Positions 18,295-26,562 of a stretch of DNA of 64,000 nucleotides are shown piece after piece. Every line of letters starts with the position of its first letter. Within the stretch, counting starts at the first letter, position 1. The notes below the pieces were generated by a model. That model searched no databases. It was given only the letters and a program-made list of their open reading frames with translations, and was not told the DNA's origin. A program made the position numbers and the translations under genes. Where the stretch lies: assembly GCA_947500545.1 (NCBI GenBank), contig CANMSO010000005.1, positions 186,001 to 250,000 on the forward strand. The letters run 5' to 3'. This stretch comes from an uncultured Aquimarina sp. GTDB taxonomy: Bacteria > Bacteroidota > Bacteroidia > Flavobacteriales > Flavobacteriaceae.

Positions 18295-18426
18295 AAAATA
18301 GTAGTGCACAATATTATTATTAATACTCCTTAATCATATTCTGGTATTTTTATTAAAACACATTAGCAAGATTCGGATTTTATTATTGCAAAATACGCTA
18401 GACATTTGTATTGTAAAAATCAACAA

Positions 18427-18951
18427 ATGACATCCATGAAAATTATAAACTCTATAGCAGACGATATTAATGAAATATTTCGCTTGTATGCCATTGCCTC
18501 TAACTACCAAAGGTCTAAACAAGAAGTAGTAGTATGGCCAAAATTTGAAAGAAACCTTGTAGAAACGGAAATTTCTGAAAACAGACAATGGAAATTAATA
18601 ATAGATGGTCAAATTGCTTGTGTTTGGGCTACTACTTTTAGTGATAAACAGATTTGGGAAGAAAAAGACACAGATGCTGCAGTTTATATTCATCGTATAG
18701 CCACTAATCCAGATTTTAGAGGCAATAATTTTATTAATATAATAGTAGAATGGGCTAAAGAATTTGCCCAAAAGAATCAAAAAGACTTCATACGATTAGA
18801 TACTCTTGGTGATAACACTAAGTTGATCAATCATTACACCAATGCGGGTTTTAACTTCTTAGGAATGTTCGACTTGACTAATACCAAAGGATTGCCAGAG
18901 CACTACCACAATACTCCCGCCTGTTTGTTTGAAATAAGCCTAAAACCTTAA
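18427..18951 (+). CDS. GNAT-like N-acetyltransferase
   Basis: About 174 residues from the ATG at 18427; a second ATG at 18436 is equally possible, and the in-frame TTG at 18406 is unlikely. The core is VYIHRIATNPDFRGNNFINIIVEWAKEFAQKNQKDFIRLDTLGDNTKLINHYTNAGFNFLG. This keeps motif A and the terminal strand of GNATs, but the usual R/QxxGxG acetyl-CoA loop is FRGNNF. The acetyl-CoA loop is therefore atypical and activity is uncertain. Confidence 0.82.
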   Translation: MTSMKIINSIADDINEIFRLYAIASNYQRSKQEVVVWPKFERNLVETEISENRQWKLIIDGQIACVWATTFSDKQIWEEKDTDAAVYIHRIATNPDFRGNNFINIIVEWAKEFAQKNQKDFIRLDTLGDNTKLINHYTNAGFNFLGMFDLTNTKGLPEHYHNTPACLFEISLKP

Positions 18952-19055
18952 GCGCAACCACATTGCTTTTACTTTTTTTCCGTAACATTTAAGAAAACTT
19001 TCAAACTTAATTGCCAGATATCCTATATTTTAGGAGAGAAAACTAATCCTACTCA

Positions 19056-19523
19056 ATGAATAACACAGTCAAAATTATAATCGTACTAGCATTATATCTG
19101 ATTTTTTCACCCCAAATCTATACTCAAGAATCAAAACCTATACCCAAAGATTCCCTTGTGCATATGGTAGAGGATTATTACGCTCTAAACGTGAAAGTCT
19201 TTCAAGTAAACTCTACCAAGAAAGATATAGATACTATTTTCGATTTATTTACTAATGACTTTACCTATATACACCCAAAATATGGAGGTACTTACTCTAG
19301 GCAAAAGTTATACGATGGCTATATTCGTAATCAAGAAAAAGGAAGCTATGATGGCAGTATTGTAGATATTAAAGTGGTCAATATGATCAAAGGGCTAAAT
19401 GCTGTAGTAGTAGAAAGAAAATATATCAATAAAACCGAAAACGGCACGCAAGATGGTGAATATCAAATGACTCTATTTGAATTTGACAACGGAAAAATTT
19501 CTAAAATAATCGAATATTGGTAA
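19056..19523 (+). CDS. Secreted NTF2-like (DUF4440) protein
   Basis: A 155-residue protein with a signal peptide (LALYLIFSPQIYTQES) and an NTF2-like fold: VEDYYALNVKVFQVNSTKKDIDTIFDLFTNDFTYIHPKYGGTYSRQKLYDGYIRN and the strand-rich C-terminus DGEYQMTLFEFDNGKISKIIEYW, which ends in the family's typical KI.EYW. It is similar in kind to the protein at 13393 but not close in sequence. The ligand is unknown. Confidence 0.85.
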   Translation: MNNTVKIIIVLALYLIFSPQIYTQESKPIPKDSLVHMVEDYYALNVKVFQVNSTKKDIDTIFDLFTNDFTYIHPKYGGTYSRQKLYDGYIRNQEKGSYDGSIVDIKVVNMIKGLNAVVVERKYINKTENGTQDGEYQMTLFEFDNGKISKIIEYW

Positions 19524-19580
19524 TAAATTCACGTTTATAATCTAAAATCACATACTCAACACCTAAAAAATAGGGAACTA

Positions 19581-20879
19581 ATGAAACCAAATCACACTAT
19601 CACATCTTTTATCTTCTCACTTATCATAATACAGGTTACTTTGGGACAAATGTCCAAACCCGGTGAGAAATCTGAACATATCAACACTAAGCCTATAGCT
19701 TTTGTAGAACAGCATACCCTAAAATCTAAGATATTAGAACAGAATGTAGCATTTGATGTTTACTTGCCAGAAACGTATAATGAAACCTCTACGTTGCACA
19801 CATATCCCGTAATTCTTTTGCTTGAAAATGAATTCTTTTATCAAATCACCGGAGTCGTAAAACATTTAAGCTCTGTTAGTAGTATGCCAGAGGCTATTGT
19901 TATTGGCTTTCCAAAAGGTTTCGAAAAATTTTATGCCCCAAAAGTATACACAAACAATAGTGAATTTTGGCCAAAAAGCTGGAAACAAATGCCTTTTGAT
20001 GGTGCTCCAGATGTTTATACAAAATTCTTAAAAGAGGAGTTATTCACTTATCTGGCTTCTCATTACCGAACAGCAAATTATAGAATGGTAATTGGAACCT
20101 CCCCAACCTCAACATTTCCGTTACATGCCTTTTGCAAAACACCTGATTTGTTTCAGGCACATATTGCAATTGCCGCTGGAGATATTTTAGGCATGGGATA
20201 TAAACCAGGAGAAAACTTTATTGAGGCCATTACTAAAAGTATAGAAACCAATCCAAATAGAAAGGCTAATCTATATGTAACTTCTGCCGATTCTGATGCT
20301 GATTATGATGAGAAAATTGGTTCAAATTTAAAGGAATTAGAGCAACAAATGTCTAAGTTTAGATCACAAAACTTAAAATTGAAAGCAGAAATTTTCCCGA
20401 ATGAAAGCCATTATGGTGTTGTACTTTCAGGTTTTATATCTGCTATGGAAGTCTTTTTCCCTAAAAAGAAATGGAATGTAGATTTTAGAGATTTTGAAAA
20501 ACAACCCGGAAACACTTTGAGTAATATTGACACATATTACCAAAGTTTATCTTCAGAATATGGATATACCGTTTTACCAAGAGCAGATAGATGGAATAGC
20601 GGAAGTAGTCTAAGAGCTAGTGCAAATAGACTCTTTAGACAAAAGCGTTTTAACGAATCTATAGAAGTATACAAACGTTTGGTAGCTTATTGCCCAAAAT
20701 CTGCAGAAGCTCTTAGTAGTCTCGCATCAGCATTAGAAGCCAATAATAATTTCCCAGAAGCTCTCGCTATTCAAGAAAAAGCCTTGAAACTTGCAAAGCA
20801 ATATGATAGCAATCATGTTAAGTATTATGAAGAACATATGGAAAAAATAGCGTTCAAGATGGCATCTTCAAAGGAGTAG
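19581..20879 (+). CDS. Exported alpha/beta-hydrolase (esterase) with C-terminal TPR
   Basis: A 432-residue protein with a signal peptide (IIIQVTLGQ). The body is an esterase/Fes-type hydrolase: FDVYLPETYNETST, YPVILLLENEFFY and the nucleophile elbow MVIGTSPTSTFPLHAF (Ser164). The usual GxSxGG becomes GTSPTS. The catalytic His is probably in PNESHYGVV. After residue 350, FRQKRFNESIEVYKRLVAYCPKSAEALSSLASALEANNNFPEALAIQEKAL forms tetratricopeptide repeats. A siderophore- or peptide-esterase role would fit the family, but nothing nearby confirms it. Confidence 0.87.
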   Translation: MKPNHTITSFIFSLIIIQVTLGQMSKPGEKSEHINTKPIAFVEQHTLKSKILEQNVAFDVYLPETYNETSTLHTYPVILLLENEFFYQITGVVKHLSSVSSMPEAIVIGFPKGFEKFYAPKVYTNNSEFWPKSWKQMPFDGAPDVYTKFLKEELFTYLASHYRTANYRMVIGTSPTSTFPLHAFCKTPDLFQAHIAIAAGDILGMGYKPGENFIEAITKSIETNPNRKANLYVTSADSDADYDEKIGSNLKELEQQMSKFRSQNLKLKAEIFPNESHYGVVLSGFISAMEVFFPKKKWNVDFRDFEKQPGNTLSNIDTYYQSLSSEYGYTVLPRADRWNSGSSLRASANRLFRQKRFNESIEVYKRLVAYCPKSAEALSSLASALEANNNFPEALAIQEKALKLAKQYDSNHVKYYEEHMEKIAFKMASSKE

Positions 20880-20920
20880 TTAAATAGTCATTGTTTTTTT
20901 TGTTTTTATTTCATCCCAGT

Positions 20921-20946
20921 GTAACAATTTTGAAACTTCTGCATCA
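20921..20946 (+). promoter_or_regulatory. ECF-sigma-type promoter upstream of the hydrolase/sigma operon
   Basis: GTAAC (20921-20925) and CATC (20942-20945) are 16 bases apart. This is the arrangement often seen at autoregulated ECF sigma operons in Bacteroidota (GTAAC-like -35 and CGTC-like -10). It lies about 28 bases before the ATG at 20973, the first gene of the operon that encodes the ECF sigma factor. Here CATC replaces CGTC. Confidence 0.5.
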
Positions 20947-20972
20947 AAGGGGAAAATCAAAACATAAAAACA

Positions 20973-21812
20973 ATGAAAACATTTAGAATCACTCTCGTAT
21001 TTTTAATAATTTTTAATATTGGATTTAGTCAAACTCCAGCCATAATAACTGAAATTGTTGGAAAAGGAGATCCAGTATTATTTCTTCCTGGTTTTACTAC
21101 TCCAGGATCAATATGGAATGACACCGTAGATCATTTGACTTCAGAAAACCAAGCTCACCTAGTTTCGTATGCGGGGTTTAATGGTAATCAACCAATTGCA
21201 ATGCCTTGGTACGATACCATTAAAAAAGAATTGGTGGCCTATATCAAGGATAAAAAACTTACTAACGTTAAGATTATAGGACACAGTATGGGCGGTAATC
21301 TTGCTGTCGATCTTGCCGCAGAACTACCCGGCACAATTACCCATTTGATTATAGTAGATGCAATCCCTTGTATGCGAGAACTCATGATGCCAGGTGTGCC
21401 TGTGAGTAATATTCAATATGATAGCCCTTACAATAAACAAATGCTTGTGATGGAAGAAGCGCAATTTAGACAAACTGCAACAATGATGGGGCAAAATATG
21501 ACCAACAATAAAGATAAGATTGATACATTGATCAAGTGGATCATGGAAGCTGATCGCGAAACTTACGTTTATGGATATACCGACCTTCTGAAATTAGATT
21601 TGAGAACAGTATTGAATAAAGTAACAGCAAAAACCTTAATTTTAGGAGCCTCATTCCCTAGTGTAGAAATTGCAAAATCTAATTATAAAAAGCAATATGC
21701 AAATCTATCCAATAAAACTATTCAAATGGCATTAGATAGTAAGCACTTCATAATGTTTGATCAACCAGAGTGGTTCTATAACCAAGTAAATGCCTTTCTA
21801 GCAAATGAGTAA
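20973..21812 (+). CDS. Exported alpha/beta hydrolase (sigma-operon leader gene)
   Basis: A 279-residue protein with a signal peptide (NIGFSQT). It has an alpha/beta-hydrolase core: PVLFLPGFTTPGSIW (oxyanion loop), the nucleophile elbow KIIGHSMGGNLAVDLA (Ser105) and the His in MALDSKHFIMFDQPEWF. The lid contains MREL and a Met-rich insertion. Its stop overlaps the start of the ECF sigma gene by eight bases, so hydrolase, sigma factor and membrane protein are co-translated. The substrate is unknown; an esterase or peptidase released under envelope stress is plausible. Confidence 0.9.
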   Translation: MKTFRITLVFLIIFNIGFSQTPAIITEIVGKGDPVLFLPGFTTPGSIWNDTVDHLTSENQAHLVSYAGFNGNQPIAMPWYDTIKKELVAYIKDKKLTNVKIIGHSMGGNLAVDLAAELPGTITHLIIVDAIPCMRELMMPGVPVSNIQYDSPYNKQMLVMEEAQFRQTATMMGQNMTNNKDKIDTLIKWIMEADRETYVYGYTDLLKLDLRTVLNKVTAKTLILGASFPSVEIAKSNYKKQYANLSNKTIQMALDSKHFIMFDQPEWFYNQVNAFLANE

Positions 21813-22302
21813 GAAGAACCAACAACTTTTTGAAGTTGTATATCGGGAATGTTATCCCATGGTACTACAAATGTGCCTGGGTTTTATGAAAGGAGACCAA
21901 GATCTGGCAAATGACCTCTCGCAAGAAGTATTTATCAATATCTGGAATGCTCTTATAAATTTCAAAGGAGAATCTACACATAAAACCTGGGTATACAGAA
22001 TCACTGTTAACACTTGTCTGCAATACATTCGTAAAGAAAAAAAGAAGAAAAAACTGTCTTTAGAAAAAATCGAACACACATTGGTAGATGAATCACAGGC
22101 GTTAAATACAGACCAAAATCAAAGTTTATATCGAGCCATTGGTAAACTAGAGGAGTTAGACAGATTAATCATTATGATGGTACTAGAAGGACAGGATTAC
22201 GACAATATATCCAATGTCTTGGGTATCAAACCTACTAATGTTAGGGTAAAAATTCACAGAATAAAGAAACGACTTAAAAAAATATTAGACCATGAAGAAT
22301 GA
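21805..22302 (+). CDS. ECF-subfamily RNA polymerase sigma factor
   Basis: A 165-residue sigma-70 factor with only regions 2 and 4. Region 2 is FEVVYRECYPMVLQMCLGFMKGDQDLANDLSQEVFINIWNALINFKGESTHKTWVYRITVNTCLQYIRKEKKK. Region 4 is LEELDRLIIMMVLEGQDYDNISNVLGIKPTNVRVKIHRIKKRLKKIL, a helix-turn-helix that binds the -35 element. It is co-translated with the hydrolase before it and overlaps the membrane protein after it by 11 bases. The GTAAC-type promoter at 20921 suggests autoregulation. Confidence 0.94.
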   Translation: MSKKNQQLFEVVYRECYPMVLQMCLGFMKGDQDLANDLSQEVFINIWNALINFKGESTHKTWVYRITVNTCLQYIRKEKKKKKLSLEKIEHTLVDESQALNTDQNQSLYRAIGKLEELDRLIIMMVLEGQDYDNISNVLGIKPTNVRVKIHRIKKRLKKILDHEE

Positions 22303-22897
22303 ATTTGAAGAATTACAACGCCAGTGGCAAAAAGATAAAGAAGATATAGAAAGTAAGCCCGAAATAATAGATAATATGTTATCATCCGTAAAGAAGAAAA
22401 AAGACGCAACTATACGTTTTCAATTCGGAAATATTATTGTATTGCTTATTACTATGATTGGAATTTCAGCATTTTTCTACTACGTCGCTCCAGTAAAAGA
22501 GTTGATTAGCAGAATTGGCGTTGGGCTAATGGTAGGTGGATTATTTATAAGAATAGTCATCGAGCTTATTAGTGTAGTAAAATCTAAAAAAATTGATGTT
22601 GGAGATGAAGTCTTACAAGCAACACAAAATGCTCTTAATTTCTATACATTCAGAAAAAAAATTCATGGCCCGGTGACTATCATTATAATAGCATTGTACA
22701 CCATCGGTTTTTATATGATTACTCCAGAATTTAGTTTATATTTCAATACTTGGCAAATTATTCTTATTGATGTTTCATATCTAGTAGCCGCTCTTATTTT
22801 TATTCCTATAGTAAGAAAAAGTATTAAGAAAGAAGTAAAGACACTATTAGAAATTATTGAGTTAAAAAATAAAATGGTTAATGAAAACCAAAAATAA
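22292..22897 (+). CDS. Membrane protein, probable partner (anti-sigma) of the ECF factor
   Basis: A 201-residue protein. The N-terminal cytoplasmic stretch is charged (MKNEFEELQRQWQKDKEDIESKPE). About four hydrophobic helices follow (near residues 43-65, 70-90, 126-143, 152-170), and the C-terminal tail is charged. It overlaps the sigma gene by 11 bases, the position anti-sigma factors usually take, and such short cytoplasmic N-termini plus membrane helices are common in Bacteroidota sigma operons. It has no ZAS motif or other recognised anti-sigma domain, so the role rests on position. Confidence 0.72.
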   Translation: MKNEFEELQRQWQKDKEDIESKPEIIDNMLSSVKKKKDATIRFQFGNIIVLLITMIGISAFFYYVAPVKELISRIGVGLMVGGLFIRIVIELISVVKSKKIDVGDEVLQATQNALNFYTFRKKIHGPVTIIIIALYTIGFYMITPEFSLYFNTWQIILIDVSYLVAALIFIPIVRKSIKKEVKTLLEIIELKNKMVNENQK

Positions 22898-22911
22898 AAA
22901 TTAACCTATAA

Positions 22912-23067
22912 TCAACTACTTCAGGATATAGTATCTTAGTAAAAAAACAAACTATCAAAAAGATTATTTTTATCATACCGCCCAAAGTTCATTTACTAGA
23001 TATTAATGGTCCTGCACATATCTTTTACGAAGCTAGAGATTATGGTGCTGATGTTAGCCTTCATTTT
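22912..23067 (+). other. In-frame N-terminal coding extension without a canonical start codon
   Basis: The frame of the downstream GTG at 23068 is open from the TAA at 22909-22911. It encodes the conserved first strand and helix of a GlxA-type DJ-1 domain: KKQTIKKIIFIIPPKV, then HLLDINGPAHIFYEARDYG. This is normal protein sequence, but the stretch has no ATG, GTG or TTG. The homologous start position carries GTA (22939-22941). Translation may begin at a rare codon (ATT or ATC), or the start codon is mutated. Confidence 0.7.
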
Positions 23068-23910
23068 GTGACCTTAGATAATCAAGAACAAGTTGAAAGT
23101 AGTGCAGGGTTATACTTTTCTAAACTCTCAAGATTTGAAGAATTTGAACTTAATGAAAATGATTTTATTTTTATTCCTGGGTTAGAGTTTCACATCATCT
23201 CGGCCCCTGGTTTTATTAAAAAAAGTCAATCATTTTTTAATTGGCTGATTAAGCAATATTCAAACGGAGTTACCATTTGTTCAGTTTGTACAGGTACGTT
23301 CTTATTGGCAGAATCAGGATTACTAGATAATCGTACATGTACAACTCACTGGAAATATTTTTCTGAATTTACTGATAGGTTTCCTAATGTAGAACTCATG
23401 AATAAGAGAATATTTGTAGTTGATGATCGTTTGTATTCTAGTGCAGGAGTTAGTTCGGGTATTGATCTTTCTTTATACATTTTAGAACAATTATATGGAC
23501 CCAAGTTTGCTACAGATATTGCTAAAGAAGTCGTTGTGTATTTTCGTCGTAGTGAAGCTGATCCGCAACTAAGTGTTTTTCTACAATACAGAAATCATAT
23601 GGATACTCGCATTCATGATGCCCAGGATTATATTACAAAACATATTCATACCTCATTTACAATAGAAGATATCGCAACAGAAATACATACAAGTGCGCGT
23701 AACCTGACAAGACTCTTCAAGAAGACTACAGGTATAACAATTGGCGCATATTTAGAAAAACTTAGAATAGATAAAGCTATCCATTTATTAGCCGAAGGAA
23801 ATAAAATTAGTTATGTAGCCAATCAATGTGGATTAAAAAGTACAAATCAGCTAAGAACCTTACTCAAAAAACATCAGGGAGTCTTACCTGAAAATGTGGA
23901 TTCATTGTAA
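23068..23910 (+). CDS. GlxA-like transcription regulator: DJ-1/PfpI domain plus AraC HTH
   Basis: The canonical GTG at 23068 gives 280 residues: the DJ-1/PfpI domain (FIFIPGLEFHI, TICSVCTGTFLLAESGLLDNRTCTTHW with the nucleophile-elbow Cys, SSAGVSSGIDLSLYI) followed by an AraC helix-turn-helix (FTIEDIATEIHTSARNLTRLFKKTTGITIGAYLEKLRIDKAIHLLAEGNKISYVANQCGLKSTNQLRTLLKK). Conserved N-terminal sequence continues about 43 codons upstream without a start codon, so the true start is uncertain and the gene may be impaired. GlxA-type regulators sense small molecules through the DJ-1 domain. The secreted DJ-1 protein directly downstream may be a target. Confidence 0.85.
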   Translation: MTLDNQEQVESSAGLYFSKLSRFEEFELNENDFIFIPGLEFHIISAPGFIKKSQSFFNWLIKQYSNGVTICSVCTGTFLLAESGLLDNRTCTTHWKYFSEFTDRFPNVELMNKRIFVVDDRLYSSAGVSSGIDLSLYILEQLYGPKFATDIAKEVVVYFRRSEADPQLSVFLQYRNHMDTRIHDAQDYITKHIHTSFTIEDIATEIHTSARNLTRLFKKTTGITIGAYLEKLRIDKAIHLLAEGNKISYVANQCGLKSTNQLRTLLKKHQGVLPENVDSL

Positions 23911-24000
23911 TTTTCCTGTCCAAATACTGCGCATACTTGTCCTTCTTTTTTGTAGAAAAGAGATGTAATTTTATGGTTAATAATCATTAATCAAAAAAAG

Positions 24001-25065
24001 ATGCAAAAAATATTTCTATTACCTTTCTTTTTGATTGGCATAGTAACTCTGTCTCAACCATCATTAGGTTCGTACACTGAATATGTATGCCCTCCTTGCA
24101 ACAGTAGTTGTGACACACTAGAATTTGACAAACCAGGAATTTGTCCCCATTGCAACATGAAATTAATTACAAAAGAAGAATTAAAAGAACTTACTGCTGA
24201 AAAAAAGAAAATAGCCTTCTACCTTCAACCTGGAATAGAAATATTAGATTTTGCCGGGCCAATGGAGGTATTTGCTTATGCTAACTTCGAAGTTTTTACT
24301 GTTTCTAAAACCAAGGAACCCATTATATCTCAAGGAATATTAAAAATCATTCCAGATTATAGTATAGCCGATAGCCCTAAAGCTGATATTTTGGCATTTT
24401 TTGGAGGCAACTCTTCTTCTGCTTTTAACGATACCAAAGTGATTCAATGGATCAAATCACAAAAAGATATTGATTATCATTTCTCTGTTTGTACTGGTGC
24501 TTTTGCATTAGCAAAAGCAGGAGTTCTTGATGGTAAAACCGCTACAACTTTTCATAGTGCATTGGATAATCTAGAAAAAAATCACCCAAATATAACTGTT
24601 GTAAAAGATGCACGATTTGTAGACAACGGAAAAGTAATTACCACTGCAGGTATTTCTGCAGGTATTGATGGAGCCTTGCATCTGGTTGCAAAATTACAAG
24701 GGTATAATGAAGCTAGAAAAATAGCCTATCATATGGAATACGACAAATGGATTCCTGGCGAAGGGTTAATCTTATCAGAAGACGATCCATACAAAAATTA
24801 TAAAAACACTACAGCACTCGAAATTTATACAGGAACCTATGAATACCTGAATGGGACTCAAGTCGAACTAAAAATCGATCAAAGAGAAAAATCTCTTTAT
24901 GCTATTGTTGAAGGAATGAATTATCCTGTTTTCTATATGGGAGGTAATACATTTACAAATATTGCCGAACATGAAATCAACTTTGTTACCGATAAAAACG
25001 AAAATATTACAGGCTTTACATCTTCAGAATATCCAGATACACTATTTAATAAGTTAGAAAAGTGA
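24001..25065 (+). CDS. Exported DJ-1/PfpI protein with N-terminal metal-binding ribbon
   Basis: A 354-residue protein with a signal peptide (GIVTLSQPS). A short heavy-metal-binding-type ribbon follows (YVCPPCNSSCDTLEFDKPG, then ICPHCNMKLI). Next is a complete DJ-1/PfpI domain: KIAFYLQPGIEILDFAGPMEVFAYA, HFSVCTGAFALAKAGVLDGKTATTFHSAL with the elbow Cys, and VITTAGISAGIDGALHLVAKLQG. The last 80 residues form a small beta domain (LEIYTGTYEYLNGTQVELKIDQ, then EINFVTDKNENITGF). It is similar to the DJ-1 half of its upstream neighbour. The reaction is not known; isonitrile hydratase, chaperone and amidase roles exist in the superfamily. Confidence 0.87.
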   Translation: MQKIFLLPFFLIGIVTLSQPSLGSYTEYVCPPCNSSCDTLEFDKPGICPHCNMKLITKEELKELTAEKKKIAFYLQPGIEILDFAGPMEVFAYANFEVFTVSKTKEPIISQGILKIIPDYSIADSPKADILAFFGGNSSSAFNDTKVIQWIKSQKDIDYHFSVCTGAFALAKAGVLDGKTATTFHSALDNLEKNHPNITVVKDARFVDNGKVITTAGISAGIDGALHLVAKLQGYNEARKIAYHMEYDKWIPGEGLILSEDDPYKNYKNTTALEIYTGTYEYLNGTQVELKIDQREKSLYAIVEGMNYPVFYMGGNTFTNIAEHEINFVTDKNENITGFTSSEYPDTLFNKLEK

Positions 25066-25162
25066 GCATATCACCCAAAATGTTAAATTTTATAATGGTT
25101 TGATAGAATGTTTAGATGTTCGCAGGGTATAAAAAAAATCATGCCCTTTCTATCAAAACACA

Positions 25163-25207
25163 AAGTCCTAAAAGATATGGGCTACACCTACTAATCTTTT
25201 AGGACTT
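25163..25207. terminator. Bidirectional terminator-like hairpin
   Basis: AAGTCCTAAAAGAT (25163-25176) and ATCTTTTAGGACTT (25194-25207) are perfect 14-bp inverted arms with a 17-base loop. They lie between the convergent genes ending at 25065 (+) and 25233 (-), with T-rich sequence on both flanks, so the hairpin could end both transcripts. Confidence 0.65.
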
Positions 25208-25232
25208 AATTATTTTAACGAATTATATACCA

Positions 25233-25706
25233 TTATTTCTTTTTCCATTTTCCGTTACCTCCTGCCTCAAACAAGGAAATACCTAAACAAGGACCATTAT
25301 ACTGCCCTATAGGAGTTTTCCCTTTTAAAAATGTAATCTGAAATATCCCTCCTCCCTTAGAAATTCCTTGAGCATGATAACCTGTAGTGTTTTTCCATAG
25401 TCCATCCCAACTACTATAAGCCGTATATATCATTCCCACGGATGAAATAGCTGCTACTCCTGCACCCCAGGACTTTTGTTTAAAAATATAAGGCTTGTCC
25501 ATGGGTTCGCAAGTCACCTGTCCAAAAACTCCTACAAAAGTAATTGATCCAGTTGCCGCAATTGGTGCTGGAGCATTGGCTCCTCTTATAGATTCTAGAA
25601 AATCATTAACTTCTTTCTCCTCTAGCCTTCCTTTAAATGCTTCTTGTGTTGCTATATCTGCAACTTCAACAAGTTTTTGTGTATTAACTTCATTGTTACT
25701 TATCAT
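25233..25706 (-). CDS. Hypothetical glycine-rich beta protein, possibly VapA-like
   Basis: About 157 residues from an ATG at 25706 (MISNNEVNTQKLVEV). Upstream in-frame sequence to 25862 looks non-coding. A short helical N-terminus (VADIATQEAFKGRLEEKEVNDFLESI) precedes a glycine-rich beta region: SITFVGVFGQVTC, KSWGAGVAAISSVGMIYTAYSSWDGLWKNTTGYHAQ, GGGIFQITFLKG, then GISLFEAGGNGKW. The ending and the SWDGLW block recall the Rhodococcus VapA-type beta-barrel family, but this is a weak impression. There is no signal peptide. It stands alone, reads leftward among rightward genes, and is closed by the hairpin at 25163. Confidence 0.6.
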   Translation of the reverse strand: MISNNEVNTQKLVEVADIATQEAFKGRLEEKEVNDFLESIRGANAPAPIAATGSITFVGVFGQVTCEPMDKPYIFKQKSWGAGVAAISSVGMIYTAYSSWDGLWKNTTGYHAQGISKGGGIFQITFLKGKTPIGQYNGPCLGISLFEAGGNGKWKKK

Positions 25707-26087
25707 AATATACCTCTTTTCAAATGATGACCCTACTCTATTTACCTTCAGGCTTTTCGGATAACGCCTTCGTAACAAAAAACAATAGTGGCTACTTAAT
25801 CGAATATTTTGTTTTAAGTACCTTACAAATATCCTATCGCCAACTCTTAAATAAAAGACCATAAATACCCATTTTATAGAAACAGGAAAACTACGTGGTT
25901 ATATATCACAACCCGTAATAAGTATTATGAAACTCTTAAAATTCGATATAGTTCCTAAAAGACCCAATTGTAGATTGGCTGTTATGTGTCATTATATGCG
26001 ATTATTCTTAGAAAACTAATAAACATCCCCCAGGCAACCATTTAGTAAGAATTTACGTCTATAATAGTGAACTAAACACTTAAAGTA

Positions 26088-26486
26088 ATGGCGGATACAA
26101 AAAATAAAGCTAAAACCTCTAAAATTTTTCGTGTTGCCGGAAGCAGCCTTTTGTTTATCATGGCCCTATTTCATGGTAGTGGTCTTTCTTATGTTAGTGA
26201 ATCCATAGCAACCTAGAATGCAGAAGGTTTTCTTAAAGAAATTGTACCCGCATTATTTGCTCACCCATCAATTCACCTTATTGGACTTGCCTCTTTTGGG
26301 GTTTTGACACTTTACCTAAAACAAGAAATTAAAAAAGTAGTACTCTTACTATCGTTACTCATTATTGCTGACGCCTTATTAGCATTTTATTTAGGTGGTA
26401 TAATACCTGGTCTTTTACTTACGGTAGCGGCATTATGCTTTGCAATTACAGGTTGGAGACCCACTTCTTATCATACAGATTTGTAA
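26088..26486 (+). pseudogene. Small membrane protein broken by an internal TAG
   Basis: The frame from the ATG at 26088 encodes MADTKNKAKTSKIFRVAGSS, a hydrophobic helix and a short loop, then TAG at 26214-26216 (codon 43). The same frame continues without another stop for 89 codons (NAEGFLKEIVPALFAH, LIGLASFGVLTLYL, LLLSLLIIADALLAFYLGG) to TAA at 26484. The two parts form one coherent four-helix membrane protein of 132 residues including the stop position. The gene is most likely inactivated by a nonsense mutation. No function is known for such proteins. Confidence 0.75.
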
Positions 26487-26562
26487 TTACTCGCTACGTT
26501 AATAATCGAATCAAGAAAAATTACGACCTTTATTCAGATCATCTAGGGAAACTGAATTAGTC

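Noticed and set aside
25707..25862. N-terminal extension of the leftward VapA-like gene
   Set aside because: Low-complexity basic sequence with no family features; the ATG at 25706 begins a plausible protein.
25927..26019. A 30-codon rightward frame (MKLLKFDIVPKRPN...) in the 225-base gap
   Set aside because: Short, no recognisable family, no clear ribosome-binding site or promoter; chance frame not excluded.
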